Part shown: piece after piece, positions 1 through 10,124 of the stretch
Layout of the letters: each line of letters begins with the position of its first letter
How positions within the stretch are numbered: position 1 is the first letter of the stretch
From: Lysobacterales bacterium PRO7
GTDB taxonomy: Bacteria > Pseudomonadota > Gammaproteobacteria > Xanthomonadales > Rhodanobacteraceae
DNA length: 64,000 nt
Direction: 5' to 3'
NCBI GenBank assembly: GCA_021404785.1
Contig: QWHH01000004.1
Location: forward strand, 1 to 64,000
Translations under genes and position numbers: made by a program
The notes under the pieces: generated by a model
Told to the model about the DNA's origin: nothing
Databases searched by the model: none
The model's input: the letters and a program-made list of their open reading frames with translations, nothing else

Positions 1-1
1 C

Positions 2-1213
2 TGGGGCGACGGCTGGCTCGCGGCCCTGGTCGCGGTGGCGGCACTGGCCTTGCCACTGGTGTGGATCGCGCGCACCGCGATCGCGCCGATCCGGCGCCTG
101 CTGCGCGCGCTGTCCGGCAGCGTCGCCAGCTATCGCGACGGCGATTACAGCCTGTCGCTGGCGTCGCGCCGCGGCGATGAAATCGGCGCACTGATCAAGG
201 CCCACAATGCACTCGGCCAGGCGTTGCGCGGCCAGCGCCAGAACCTGGTGCAGCGCGAACTGCTGCTCGATACGGTGATGCAGCACACGCCCACGGCGCT
301 GCTGCTGGTCGATCCGCACCTGCGCGTGGTCTATGCCAATCTCGCCGCGCGACACCTGTTGAACGACGGCAAGAGTCCGCTCGGCATGGATTTCGCCGAA
401 ATGCTGCAGGCGTGTCCCGCGCCGATGCGCGAGGCGCTGGCCAGCGGCAACGACAGCCTGACCGCGGTGACGCTCGACGGCGCGGAGGAGATGTTCCACA
501 TTTCCTGCCGCGACTTTCGCCTGCAGGGACGCGCGCACCGCCTGCACCTGGTGCAACGCATGACGCGCGAATTGTCGCGCCAGGAAGTCGCGGCGTGGAA
601 ACGCGTGATCCGCGTGATCAGCCACGAGTTGAACAATTCGCTGGCGCCGATTTCCTCGCTCGCGCATTCGGGCACGGAACTGGCGCGGCGCGGCGACAGC
701 GACCGCCTGCCGCAGGTCTTCGCCGGCATCGGCGAGCGCGCACGGCATCTGCACGACTTCATCGCCGGCTACGCGGATTTCGCGCGACTGCCGGCGCCGC
801 GCTGCGCGGACATTGCCTGGGGGCCATTCGTGGAAGGCTTGCGCCAGCACGCGCAATTCCAGCTCGAGGGCAACTTGCCGAAAGAGCCCGGCTGGTTCGA
901 TGCGGTGCAAGTCGAACAGGTGCTGCTCAACCTGCTCAAGAACGCATACGAATCCGGCAGCGCCGCCGATGCGATCCGCGTGCGCGTCACGCTCGGCGCC
1001 GACCAGCGCATCGAGGTGCTCGATCGCGGGCCGGGAATGAACGACACGGTCCTGGCGCAGGCACTGCTGCCGTTCTATTCGACCAAGCGCAGTGGCACCG
1101 GCCTGGGCCTGGCGCTCGCGCGCGAGATATCCGAGGCGCATGGCGGCCGCATCACTCTGGCCAATCGCGACGGCGGCGGTTTGCGCGTCATGCTGCAACT
1201 GCCGCGGCGCTGA
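2..1213 (+). CDS. Sensor histidine kinase, NtrY-like (5' end outside window)
   Basis: The reading frame is already open at base 2, so the N-terminus lies upstream; the GTG at 35 is not a convincing start. In order the protein shows the end of a transmembrane segment, a HAMP linker, a PAS-like region (about residues 75-180 of the visible part), a HisKA helix with SHELNNSLAP containing the phospho-accepting His, and a HATPase domain with an N box (NLLKNAYES), G1 (DRGPGM) and G2 (GTGLGLAL). The Asn-rich HELNN motif after a PAS domain is typical of NtrY/NtrB-type kinases. The signal sensed and the partner response regulator, probably upstream, are not visible. The kinase assignment is secure; the NtrY-like subtype is an inference. 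Confidence 0.9.
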   Translation, partial: WGDGWLAALVAVAALALPLVWIARTAIAPIRRLLRALSGSVASYRDGDYSLSLASRRGDEIGALIKAHNALGQALRGQRQNLVQRELLLDTVMQHTPTALLLVDPHLRVVYANLAARHLLNDGKSPLGMDFAEMLQACPAPMREALASGNDSLTAVTLDGAEEMFHISCRDFRLQGRAHRLHLVQRMTRELSRQEVAAWKRVIRVISHELNNSLAPISSLAHSGTELARRGDSDRLPQVFAGIGERARHLHDFIAGYADFARLPAPRCADIAWGPFVEGLRQHAQFQLEGNLPKEPGWFDAVQVEQVLLNLLKNAYESGSAADAIRVRVTLGADQRIEVLDRGPGMNDTVLAQALLPFYSTKRSGTGLGLALAREISEAHGGRITLANRDGGGLRVMLQLPRR

Positions 1214-1281
1214 TGATGCGATAAAGCGCGGGCCTTTCGCCGTTCCCGCCCGATGCTATGATGGCGACGGGGGTTGCAGCG

Positions 1282-3345
1282 ATGGGCAACGGCTACATCC
1301 AGATACCGGGGTACGAAATCCTGCGTCCGCTGGGCGCGGGCGGCATGTCGACCGTGTACCTGGCCCTGCAGCGATCGCTGGATCGCACCGTGGCGATCAA
1401 GGTCATGCGTCGCGGCGTGGACGCGGCCGCAGCGGAGGCGGCGCAGTCGGAAAAGCGCTTCCTGCTCGAAGGCCGCATGATGGCCAAGCTGCCGCACCGC
1501 AATATCGTGGCGGTATACGACATCGTCAGCAACGAGGACATCGCCTACATCGCGATGGAATATCTTTCCGGTGGCGCGCTCACCGATCGCATGCGCACCG
1601 GCATCGCGCTCGGCGACGCGGTCGCGGTGATCGTGCAGGTCGCCGCGGCGCTGGAATTCGCGCACGAGCACGGCGTCGTGCATCGCGACCTCAAGCCCGC
1701 CAACATCATGTTCCGCGATTCGGGCACGCCGGTACTGACCGATTTCGGCATCGCCCGCTACCAGGATGGCTCTGCCACGCGCCTGACCCAGACCGGCATG
1801 CTCGTGGGCACGCCCACCTACATGAGTCCGGAACAGATCAACGGCCTGCAGGTCGATGGCCGCGCCGACCAGTACAGCCTTGGCATCCTTTTTTACGAAT
1901 TGCTCACCGGCGCTCCGCCGTTCCGCGGTGACACGCCGATCGCGGTGCTGATGGCGCATCTGACCCAGGCGCCCGCGCCGCTGCCGACGGAATTCGCCGC
2001 GTTCCAGGACATCTTCGATCGCGCGCTGGCCAAGAAGTGCGACGACCGTTATCCGACGCTCAAGGCCTTCAGCGACGACCTCAAGTCGCGCCTCGTGCAC
2101 AGCGATACCTTGCTCACGCGCCTGCAGCTCGATCCGAACCAGACCTCGTCCGAACAATTGCGTGCGCTCGGTTTCTATACCAGCATGCCGAGCAGCGGCG
2201 GCGCGCGCATGTCCGTGTCCGGGCAGATCCCCGCGCCGGCGACGGCGGATCAACCGGCAGCGACGCCTTCAGCAGCGCCCGCCACGCCAGCGCGCAAGCG
2301 CAACGCATGGATTGCGATCGCGGCCGTCATCGCGGTACTCGCGATCATCCTCTGGGGCAGGTTCGGGCACCGCCGCCTGAGCCATGACGAGCAGGAACTG
2401 GTGAACCTGTGGAACGACCGCGCCGCGGCCCTGATCCAGTCCGGGCAATTGCTTGTCGCCGCGCCGGGCAGTGACGGCAGCGCGCTGGATTTCGTGCGCA
2501 AGGTCGAGCAGAAGGATCCGGGCAATGCGCGTGCCGAGGAAGCCCGCGAACAGATCGGCAAGCAACTCGCCGCGCAAGGCGATGCGGCGCTGGCCGACAA
2601 ACGCATCGACGACGCGGCGAAGATCGAAGCCGACGCACTCGCCGCCCTGCCCGGCGACAAGTCCCTGGCCGCCTTGCAGCAACGCATCGCGCAGGCGCGC
2701 GAACAGGCGCGCGCGCAGGCCCAGATCCAGATGCAGACTGCCGAAAACCGGCAGAAGGCACACGCCCAGGTGACCGCCTTTCTCGACGCCGGCACGGACG
2801 CCGAATTGCGCGCCGCCTTCGATGGCATCACCCAACTGCTGGCAGCCGATGCGACCGACAAGGACACGCTCGCTCTGCGCACGCGCGCCGTCGAGGCCAT
2901 CGGCAAACGCCTGCAGGCCGCGGCGAACTCGGACGATTTCGACGCGATGGCCGCATTCGTCAAGGGCCGCGGCGATGATTGGACCGCGGATCCGGCGTGG
3001 GCGAAGCTGGTGCAGGACATGCCCGGCTGGCGCGCCGGCATCGTCGCGGCCGCGCAGGCGCAGGCCGCCGCGAATGCCGGCGAGTTGCTGCTCAACGCAA
3101 CGCCGTGGGCACGCGTGGATGCGGTGGCCGACGGCAACGGTCGCGCAATCGCGCTGCCCGACGACAACAGCACGCCGCTGTTGCTCAAATTGCCCGCCGG
3201 AACCTACAGCGTCGTCTTCCGCCAGCCGCTCGACGGCAAGAGCAGGCAGATGACGATTGCGGTCGAGGGGAAACAGCGTGCCACGCTGACAGCCGGCTTT
3301 GCGGCGCCGGATGCGAAGGAGTATTTCAAGCATGCCGGTCTGTAG
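1282..3345 (+). CDS. Membrane-anchored Ser/Thr protein kinase (PknB-like)
   Basis: Hanks-type kinase of about 687 residues. The domain begins at once: glycine loop GAGGMSTVY, VAIK lysine, HRDLKPAN catalytic loop, DFG and a SPEQ segment, all intact. A transmembrane helix lies near residues 340-360 (WIAIAAVIAVLAIILW), followed by a long Ala-rich, partly helical extracytoplasmic region. In-frame ATGs occur at 1258, 1261 and 1282. I prefer 1282: a G-run at 1269-1273 is well placed as a ribosome site, and a -10-like TATGAT at 1257-1262 covers the first ATG. The gene overlaps the next one by 14 nt, so the two are probably co-translated. Substrates are unknown. Confidence 0.92.
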   Translation: MGNGYIQIPGYEILRPLGAGGMSTVYLALQRSLDRTVAIKVMRRGVDAAAAEAAQSEKRFLLEGRMMAKLPHRNIVAVYDIVSNEDIAYIAMEYLSGGALTDRMRTGIALGDAVAVIVQVAAALEFAHEHGVVHRDLKPANIMFRDSGTPVLTDFGIARYQDGSATRLTQTGMLVGTPTYMSPEQINGLQVDGRADQYSLGILFYELLTGAPPFRGDTPIAVLMAHLTQAPAPLPTEFAAFQDIFDRALAKKCDDRYPTLKAFSDDLKSRLVHSDTLLTRLQLDPNQTSSEQLRALGFYTSMPSSGGARMSVSGQIPAPATADQPAATPSAAPATPARKRNAWIAIAAVIAVLAIILWGRFGHRRLSHDEQELVNLWNDRAAALIQSGQLLVAAPGSDGSALDFVRKVEQKDPGNARAEEAREQIGKQLAAQGDAALADKRIDDAAKIEADALAALPGDKSLAALQQRIAQAREQARAQAQIQMQTAENRQKAHAQVTAFLDAGTDAELRAAFDGITQLLAADATDKDTLALRTRAVEAIGKRLQAAANSDDFDAMAAFVKGRGDDWTADPAWAKLVQDMPGWRAGIVAAAQAQAAANAGELLLNATPWARVDAVADGNGRAIALPDDNSTPLLLKLPAGTYSVVFRQPLDGKSRQMTIAVEGKQRATLTAGFAAPDAKEYFKHAGL

Positions 3346-4114
3346 CCGCGCGCTTGCCGTGCTTGCCCTCGCGGCCTTGCTCGCGCCGGCGATCGCGCGC
3401 GCCGATTTCGAGGACGATTACACCGATGGTCTGGCGGCGCTGGATCACGGCGAATACGGTCGTGCGGTACAGGCCTTGAAAAAAGCGCTCGCGGTGCGAC
3501 CGGAATCGCCGGTCATGGTGAGGATCGAAGGCGTTCCGCAACCCTATCTGCCGCACCATTTCCTCGGCATCGCCTATTTCAAGCTTGGCGATTGCGCCGC
3601 GGCGAAAGCGCAATGGAACGATCAGTCGAACCTGCGCTCGCTTGGCCGCCTGCGCCAGTTGCGTGCGCAAGAAGAGCAACTCCAGGCGCAGTGCACGCCG
3701 GTTGCCGTGCAAGCGCAGGAAGCTCCCACGAAAACGCAGTCGGCGCAGGCGGTGGTCGCAACACCTGCCACGCCAGAGTCTGCGCCGGTATCCAATCCGC
3801 CGCCGAAACCAACCGCGGTTGCCGTCGCCGGACCGCCGCCCGCGCTGATCCGTGCCTATGTCGATTTCAGCGCGGGCCGCTTTGCGAATGCAGCGCGTCT
3901 GGATGTCGATGCGGTCAACGGCGCGAATGTACGCTTTCAGGCCTATCTGTTGCGCAGCGCCGCGCGTTTTGCATTGGCGCGATCGGGAGAGGCATCACAA
4001 CTCGAAGGCGCGCGCAGCGACGCTCGCGCGGCGCGCCATCTGGATGCGAACGCGCTGCCTGACGAGCGCGTGTTCTCGCCCGCGTTCCGCGCGTTCTTCG
4101 CGGCCGCGCACTGA
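3332..4114 (+). CDS. Exported TPR-like protein paired with the Ser/Thr kinase
   Basis: A 260-residue protein of no family I can name. It begins with a clear Sec signal peptide (about residues 1-22, ending AIARA) and continues with a short TPR-like helical repeat region (DGLAALDHGEYGRAVQALKKALAV). A Gln/Ala/Pro-rich linker and a second helical region that again resembles a TPR (ARLDVDAVNGANVRFQAYLLRSAARFALA) follow. The ATG at 3332 sits inside the end of the kinase gene, suggesting translational coupling. It probably works in the periplasm with the extracytoplasmic part of the kinase, as a sensor or scaffold; this is inference from position only. Confidence 0.75.
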   Translation: MPVCSRALAVLALAALLAPAIARADFEDDYTDGLAALDHGEYGRAVQALKKALAVRPESPVMVRIEGVPQPYLPHHFLGIAYFKLGDCAAAKAQWNDQSNLRSLGRLRQLRAQEEQLQAQCTPVAVQAQEAPTKTQSAQAVVATPATPESAPVSNPPPKPTAVAVAGPPPALIRAYVDFSAGRFANAARLDVDAVNGANVRFQAYLLRSAARFALARSGEASQLEGARSDARAARHLDANALPDERVFSPAFRAFFAAAH

Positions 4115-4166
4115 CGCGGCGCCGCGCTATACTCGAAACCCTTCTTGCCGTTTTGCGGAGATCGCC

Positions 4167-5105
4167 ATGGGTGGGTTTGTCGCATTGGTTCTGCTGGTTG
4201 TGGTCGCCATCTTTGTTTCCAAGACCGTGCGCGTGGTGCCGCAGGGCTACGAGTGGACCAAGGAAACTTTCGGTCGGTACACCAGCACGATGGAGCCGGG
4301 CCTGCACATCCTGATTCCGATCTACCACACGGTCGGCCGCAAGATGAACATGATGGAACAGGTGCTCGACGTGCCGTCGCAGGACGTGATCACCAAGGAC
4401 AACGCCGTGGTGCGCGTGGACGGCGTCGTGTTCTACCAGGTGCTGGATGCAGCCAAGGCGGCGTATGAAGTCGCGAACCTGCAACAGGCGATCCTGAACC
4501 TGGTGATGACCAACATCCGCACCGTGCTCGGCTCGATGGACCTGGACGAATCATTGAGCAAGCGCGACGAAATCAACGCGCGTCTGCTCAAGGTTGTTGA
4601 CGAGGCCACGCATCCGTGGGGCTTGAAGTGCAACCGCATCGAGATCAAGGACATCCAGCCGCCGCGCGACCTGGTCGATTCGATGGCGCGCCAGATGAAG
4701 GCCGAACGCGAGAAGCGCGCGAACATCCTCGAAGCCGAAGGTTTTCGCCAGGCCGCGATCCTGAAAGCCGAAGGCGAGAAACAATCGGCCATTCTTTCCG
4801 CCGAGGGCAAGCGCGAAGCCGCATTCCGTGAAGCCGAGGCGCGCGAGCGTCAGGCGCAAGCGGAAGCCAAGGCGACCGAGATGGTTTCCGAAGCGATCCG
4901 CAAGGGCGATATCAACGCCATCAATTATTTCGTCGCGACCAAGTACGTGGACGCACTCAAGTCGATGGGCACCGCGCCGAACCAGAAACTGTTGCTGCTG
5001 CCGATGGAATCGATGGGCCTGCTCGGTTCGCTGGCGGGCATCGCCGAGGTGGCCAAGTCGAGCCTGGAACAGCAGCAGGCGGCCAAAGCGCTGCCGAAGG
5101 CTTGA
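4167..5105 (+). CDS. qmcA: SPFH/Band 7 membrane protein, QmcA/stomatin-like
   Basis: 312 residues. One N-terminal membrane anchor (residues 1-20) is followed by an SPFH/PHB domain (VVPQGYEWTKETFGRYTSTMEPGLHILIP) and a long charged coiled coil rich in AEGEKQ/AEAKA repeats, the standard build of stomatin-type proteins such as E. coli QmcA. Such proteins form membrane microdomain cages and often pair with an NfeD partner, which is exactly the next gene, 1 nt downstream. The start at 4167 has a GCGGAG ribosome site; the open frame extends further upstream but lacks such a site. A -10-like TATACT lies at 4128-4133. Confidence 0.93.
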   Translation: MGGFVALVLLVVVAIFVSKTVRVVPQGYEWTKETFGRYTSTMEPGLHILIPIYHTVGRKMNMMEQVLDVPSQDVITKDNAVVRVDGVVFYQVLDAAKAAYEVANLQQAILNLVMTNIRTVLGSMDLDESLSKRDEINARLLKVVDEATHPWGLKCNRIEIKDIQPPRDLVDSMARQMKAEREKRANILEAEGFRQAAILKAEGEKQSAILSAEGKREAAFREAEARERQAQAEAKATEMVSEAIRKGDINAINYFVATKYVDALKSMGTAPNQKLLLLPMESMGLLGSLAGIAEVAKSSLEQQQAAKALPKA

Positions 5106-5106
5106 C

Positions 5107-6901
<1,795 letters not shown>

Positions 6902-6982
6902 GATGTTCTCGGCGGCAGGTTGGATGGCGCACACTCTAGCGCCGGCACGTCGCCGCGATAAGATGGTAAATTGCGCATGTAC

Positions 6983-7001
6983 TCATGAACAGGATTCATG
7001 A
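6983..7001. promoter_or_regulatory. Perfect 7-bp dyad before the LysR gene, candidate operator
   Basis: TCATGAA (6983-6989) and TTCATGA (6995-7001) are perfect inverted repeats separated by CAGGA. The dyad ends exactly one base before the ATG of the LysR gene and lies in the 100-bp divergent region shared with the carboxymuconolactone-decarboxylase-like gene. LysR-type proteins bind interrupted dyads in such regions and repress their own gene, so this is a reasonable binding site. Its position over the ribosome-binding region also fits autorepression. Confidence 0.55.
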
Positions 7002-7916
7002 ATGGTAACCGCCAATCTCGACGACCTGCGCGCTTTCGTCGCCGTCGCGCGCGAGGGCAGCTTCACCAAGGCGGCGGCGCGGCTTGGCGTGTCGCAGTCG
7101 GCGTTGAGCCATACGCTGCGCGGCCTCGAAGCGCGCCTCGGCCTGCGCCTGCTCAACCGGACGACGCGCAGCGTCGCGCCAACCGCCGCCGGCGAACGCC
7201 TGTTCGATTCGGTCGCGCCGCGTTTTGCGGAGATCGAGGCCGAACTCGCCACCCTGTCCGAACTGCGCGAGAAACCCGCCGGCACCATCCGCATCACCAC
7301 GGGCGAGCATGCGGCCGCGACGATACTGTGGCCGGCGCTCGCGAAATTCCTGCCCAAATATCCCGACGTCAAAGTGGAATTGAGCGTCGATCGCGCGCTC
7401 ACCGACATCGTCGCGCAACGCTTCGACGCCGGCGTGCGCCTCGGCGAGCAGGTCGCGCAAGGCATGGTCGCCGTGCGCATCGGCCCGTTGCAGCGCATGG
7501 TAGTCGTGGGCGCGCCGGCGTATTTCCGGAAGCATCCGGCGCCGAAACATCCACGCGACCTGACGCAACACGACTGCATCAACCTGCGCCTGGCGACGCG
7601 GGGCGATCTGTACGCCTGGGAATTCCAGAAAGGCAGCCGCAAGATCAACGTGCGCGTGGATGGCCGGCTCGTGTTCAACCATTCGGCGCACATTCTCGAC
7701 GCCGCGCTGGCCGGATTCGGACTCGCCTTCGTGATGGAAGACGTGGTCGCGCCGCATCTGGCAAAGAAGAAGCTCGTCGGCGTGCTCGACGACTGGACGC
7801 CGCCGTTTCCCGGCTATTACCTCTACTACCCGAGCCGGCGGCAATCCTCGCCGGCATTCGCGCTGCTGGTCGATGCGTTGCGCTGGCGCGGAACCGGCGC
7901 CGACGGCATACGTTAG
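7002..7916 (+). CDS. LysR-family transcriptional regulator
   Basis: 304 residues. The N-terminal winged helix-turn-helix is clear (EGSFTKAAARLGVSQSALSH, then GLEARLGLRLLNRTTRSV), followed by the usual periplasmic-binding-protein-like effector domain (IRITTGEHAAATILWPALAKFLPKYPDVKVELS). It is transcribed away from the carboxymuconolactone-decarboxylase/aldo-keto reductase pair, which is the standard arrangement for a LysR protein controlling its neighbours. A 19-bp interrupted dyad abuts its start codon. The effector is unknown, perhaps an aldehyde or aromatic compound handled by the reductase. Confidence 0.95.
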   Translation: MVTANLDDLRAFVAVAREGSFTKAAARLGVSQSALSHTLRGLEARLGLRLLNRTTRSVAPTAAGERLFDSVAPRFAEIEAELATLSELREKPAGTIRITTGEHAAATILWPALAKFLPKYPDVKVELSVDRALTDIVAQRFDAGVRLGEQVAQGMVAVRIGPLQRMVVVGAPAYFRKHPAPKHPRDLTQHDCINLRLATRGDLYAWEFQKGSRKINVRVDGRLVFNHSAHILDAALAGFGLAFVMEDVVAPHLAKKKLVGVLDDWTPPFPGYYLYYPSRRQSSPAFALLVDALRWRGTGADGIR

Positions 7917-7949
7917 AATGCGCGTCCGATTTTGTCCGGAGCCGGGACG

Positions 7950-9035
7950 ATGACCCAGAAAACGATACTCAACGACGCCCACCGCGCGCTCGGCGCGAAG
8001 ATGGTCGACTTCGGCGGCTGGGACATGCCGCTCAACTACGGCTCGCAGATCGAGGAACACCATGCCGTGCGCCGCGACGCCGGCATGTTCGACGTCTCGC
8101 ACATGACCGTGGTCGATCTGCACGGCGCCAACACGCGGGATTTCCTGCGCCATCTGTTCGCCAACAGCATCGACAAGCTGAAAGTCCCGGGCAAAGCGCT
8201 GTATTCATGCATGTTGAACGAGCAGGGCGGGGTGATCGACGACCTGATCGTCTATTACCTAGCCGAGGATTTCTTCCGCGTCGTGGTCAACGCGGCCACG
8301 CACGATAAAGACTTGGCCTGGATCGAAAAGCACGCCCCCGCGTTTGGCGTCAAGGTCACCGAGCGCAAGGACCTGGCCATGATCGCCGTGCAAGGGCCGA
8401 ACGCGCGGGCCAAGGTGCAATCACTATTGAGTCCGGGCACGCGCGAGAAGGCCGCCAAGATCGGCAAGTTCGTCGCCTGCGAGGGCGACGGCTTGTTCAT
8501 TGCCCGGACCGGCTACACCGGCGAGGACGGTTACGAGATCATCGTGCCCGAGGCGCAGGCCGTGGAATTGTGGAACAGGCTGCTCGCCGCAGGTGTCAAG
8601 CCGGCGGGCCTCGGCGCACGCGACACGCTGCGCCTGGAGGCTGGCATGAATCTGTATGGTCAGGACATGGATGAAGCCATCACCCCGTGGGAAGCGGGCC
8701 TCGCGTGGACGGTCGCGCTCGACGAAGGCCGCGACTTCATCGGTCGCGCCGCATTGGAAAAGCAAAAGGCCGCTGGCGTCGCGCGCGCGATGGTGGGCCT
8801 GGTGATGGACGAGAAAGGCGTGCTGCGCCACGGCCAGCGCGTCGTGACCGCGCACGGCGACGGCGAAATCCTTTCCGGCACGTTCTCGCCGACTCTCGGC
8901 AAGGCGATCGCGTTCGCACGCGTGCCCGCTGGTGCGCAGGACGGCGTGAGCGTCGATATCCGCGGCAGGCTGGCGCCGGTGCGCGTCGTGAAATATCCTT
9001 TTGTAAGGGACGGCAAACCAATCGATGGCGTTTGA
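7950..9035 (+). CDS. gcvT: Aminomethyltransferase, glycine cleavage system T protein
   Basis: 361 residues, the usual length of GcvT. The protein transfers the one-carbon unit from the aminomethyl group on lipoylated GcvH to tetrahydrofolate and releases ammonia. Typical blocks include [36 protein letters not shown], the folate-binding core ([33 protein letters not shown]) and the C-terminal barrel ([17 protein letters not shown]). I chose the ATG at 7950; an upstream TTG at 7932 would add a few unsupported residues. gcvH follows after 94 nt. Only 33 nt separate it from the LysR gene, too little for a glycine riboswitch. A TAGAAT hexamer at 7914-7919 may be a -10 element. Confidence 0.96.
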   Translation: MTQKTILNDAHRALGAKMVDFGGWDMPLNYGSQIEEHHAVRRDAGMFDVSHMTVVDLHGANTRDFLRHLFANSIDKLKVPGKALYSCMLNEQGGVIDDLIVYYLAEDFFRVVVNAATHDKDLAWIEKHAPAFGVKVTERKDLAMIAVQGPNARAKVQSLLSPGTREKAAKIGKFVACEGDGLFIARTGYTGEDGYEIIVPEAQAVELWNRLLAAGVKPAGLGARDTLRLEAGMNLYGQDMDEAITPWEAGLAWTVALDEGRDFIGRAALEKQKAAGVARAMVGLVMDEKGVLRHGQRVVTAHGDGEILSGTFSPTLGKAIAFARVPAGAQDGVSVDIRGRLAPVRVVKYPFVRDGKPIDGV

Positions 9036-9129
9036 CCTCACCCCGCCAGTTCGTGTGTAGAATCGGCATCGTGAAATTCGACATCGCAGCATTGGACCTC
9101 GCAATAATCGACATCTAGGAATCTCGGTC

Positions 9130-9528
9130 ATGAACGAAATCCCCGGCGATCTGAAATTCATGAAGTCCCACGAATGGGCACGCATCGAAGACAACGGCAC
9201 GGTCACGGTCGGCATCTCCGATCATGCCCAGGGCCTGCTCGGCGATTTGGTCTACGTCGAGTTGCCCAGTGTTGGCGACGAGGTCAAGGCCGGCAACGCC
9301 TGTGCCGTGGTCGAATCCGTCAAGGCGGCATCCGACATCTACGCGCCGATCTCCGGTGAAGTGGTTTCGGTCAACAGCGCGCTCGCGGACAAACCGGAAA
9401 CGATCAACGAAGACGCGTTCGGTGAAGGCTGGATCTTCGTCGTGAAACCGAGCAACCTTGCCGAAGAATCCGAAGAGCTTCTTGATCCGGATGCGTACGC
9501 CGAGCTGATCGAAAACGAAGAACACTGA
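9130..9528 (+). CDS. gcvH: Glycine cleavage system H protein
   Basis: 132 residues, full length. GcvH carries the aminomethyl group on a lipoyl arm between the P, T and L proteins. The lipoylated lysine is Lys65 in [19 protein letters not shown], and the rest of the barrel ([33 protein letters not shown]) is standard. It lies 94 nt after gcvT on the same strand. A -10-like TAGAAT at 9058-9063 in that gap could give it its own weak promoter. gcvP is not in the window. A strong hairpin follows 58 nt after its stop. Confidence 0.97.
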   Translation: MNEIPGDLKFMKSHEWARIEDNGTVTVGISDHAQGLLGDLVYVELPSVGDEVKAGNACAVVESVKAASDIYAPISGEVVSVNSALADKPETINEDAFGEGWIFVVKPSNLAEESEELLDPDAYAELIENEEH

Positions 9529-9586
9529 CGCGAACGCATGCGTGCTGTGTCACGCGCTGCACGAAATAATCTTCCAGAATTTTCCT

Positions 9587-9613
9587 CGCGCGCATCGTCA
9601 CCCGATGCGCGCG
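9587..9613. terminator. Strong hairpin after gcvH, possible terminator
   Basis: CGCGCGCATCG (9587-9597) and CGATGCGCGCG (9603-9613) form a perfect 11-bp stem with a 5-base loop, 58 nt downstream of the gcvH stop. There is no T-run on either side, so it is not a classical intrinsic terminator. It may instead stabilise the 3' end of the gcvTH message. Confidence 0.4.
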
Positions 9614-9710
9614 ATGCGTTTGCGGGTTCGAAAAAGTTGCGCAATTTTGCGCAATCACTGCGTTCGATCACGCGTTTTTCACCTCGGGAAGAAATATTTT
9701 TTTAGGGGCA

Positions 9711-9762
9711 ACAGCGCCGGCCAGGCGGTGATATTCGAGGGTCTCGCGCCTGGCCGGGCTGT
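9711..9762. repeat. Long imperfect hairpin, 16-bp stem with one bulge
   Basis: ACAGC-CCGGCCAGGCG (9711-9727, with G9716 bulged out) pairs with CGCCTGGCCGGGCTGT (9747-9762), leaving a 19-base loop. The stem is far longer than expected by chance. The sub-sequence GCCTGGCCGG occurs again in the small hairpin right after the GH44 gene (12467-12476), so it may belong to a genomic repeat family. Its function is unknown. Confidence 0.45.
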
Positions 9763-9938
9763 GTCCGGCATCGTGAATCGAAAGATACGTGCGCATGGTT
9801 GTTGTATTGCGGATGACGCGAGTGTCGTTGCGTCACGAAGACAGTGCGATTGCTTGCAGCCCGCATGTTTGCTGGGGTTGCGCGCCATCTTCCAAAATGG
9901 CGGGATGACATCGGCATGTGTTTGTGGATTGGGATGAA

Positions 9939-9954
9939 AGACGTATAGGCGTCT
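9939..9954. promoter_or_regulatory. Tandem met-box-like operator (MetJ site)
   Basis: AGACGTAT (9939-9946) and AGGCGTCT (9947-9954) are two directly abutting 8-bp units, each matching the MetJ met-box consensus AGACGTCT at 7 of 8 positions. MetJ binds two or more adjacent met-boxes as dimers, so phase and spacing are correct. It lies about 170 bp upstream of metJ and about 110 bp upstream of the promoter proposed for it. It could overlap an unrecognised promoter (a TATAGG hexamer spans 9944-9949). The match is seen directly; the function is inferred. Confidence 0.6.
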
Positions 9955-10062
9955 AAATCAGATTGGACTTTGTGTGCTCGCCAGTGATTTGTGGCGTAGC
10001 CATCGCGCTTGCGTTGCGTGTTTCGCAACCGCGGTTTGCCTGGGACGGGTTGCAAAAACCTG

Positions 10063-10089
10063 TTGACAGGAAAAAAAACCGGGAATAAT
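10063..10089 (+). promoter_or_regulatory. metJ promoter
   Basis: A perfect -35 hexamer TTGACA (10063-10068) is followed by AATAAT (10084-10089) after 15 bp; a shifted reading, TAATTT at 10086-10091, gives 17 bp. The region is much more A/T-rich than its surroundings. Transcription would start near 10096, leaving a leader of under 30 nt before the metJ ATG. Confidence 0.6.
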
Positions 10090-10124
10090 TTTTGCCCCGG
10101 CGTTACACGCGCATTGCAGGATTT

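Larger units (their letters stand above)
9529..10124. other. Intergenic region gcvH-metJ with hairpins and met-box
   Basis: About 600 bases with no gene I can support. It contains, in order, an 11-bp hairpin (9587-9613), a duplicated TTGCGCAA palindrome (9637-9644 and 9647-9654), an A/T-rich patch near 9691-9704, a long hairpin (9711-9762), a small CGCCAT/ATGGCG hairpin (9883-9902), a tandem met-box-like site (9939-9954) and the metJ promoter (10063-10089). A 131-codon open frame at 9542-9937 has no ribosome site and no recognisable protein pattern. Confidence 0.7.

Noticed and set aside
7917-7949. A glycine riboswitch before gcvT
   Set aside because: Only 33 bases separate the LysR stop from the gcvT start, far too short for a glycine aptamer.
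9624-9640. A GGTTCGAAA stretch that looks like a tRNA T-loop
   Set aside because: The bases after it do not fit the T-loop consensus and no acceptor or anticodon stems can be drawn.
9637-9654. Duplicated TTGCGCAA palindrome
   Set aside because: Short and common in GC-rich DNA; no flanking pattern for a replication, recombination or protein site.
9542-9937. A 131-codon plus-strand frame between gcvH and metJ
   Set aside because: No ribosome site, no family pattern, Cys/Arg-heavy composition, and it runs through several hairpins that look non-coding.
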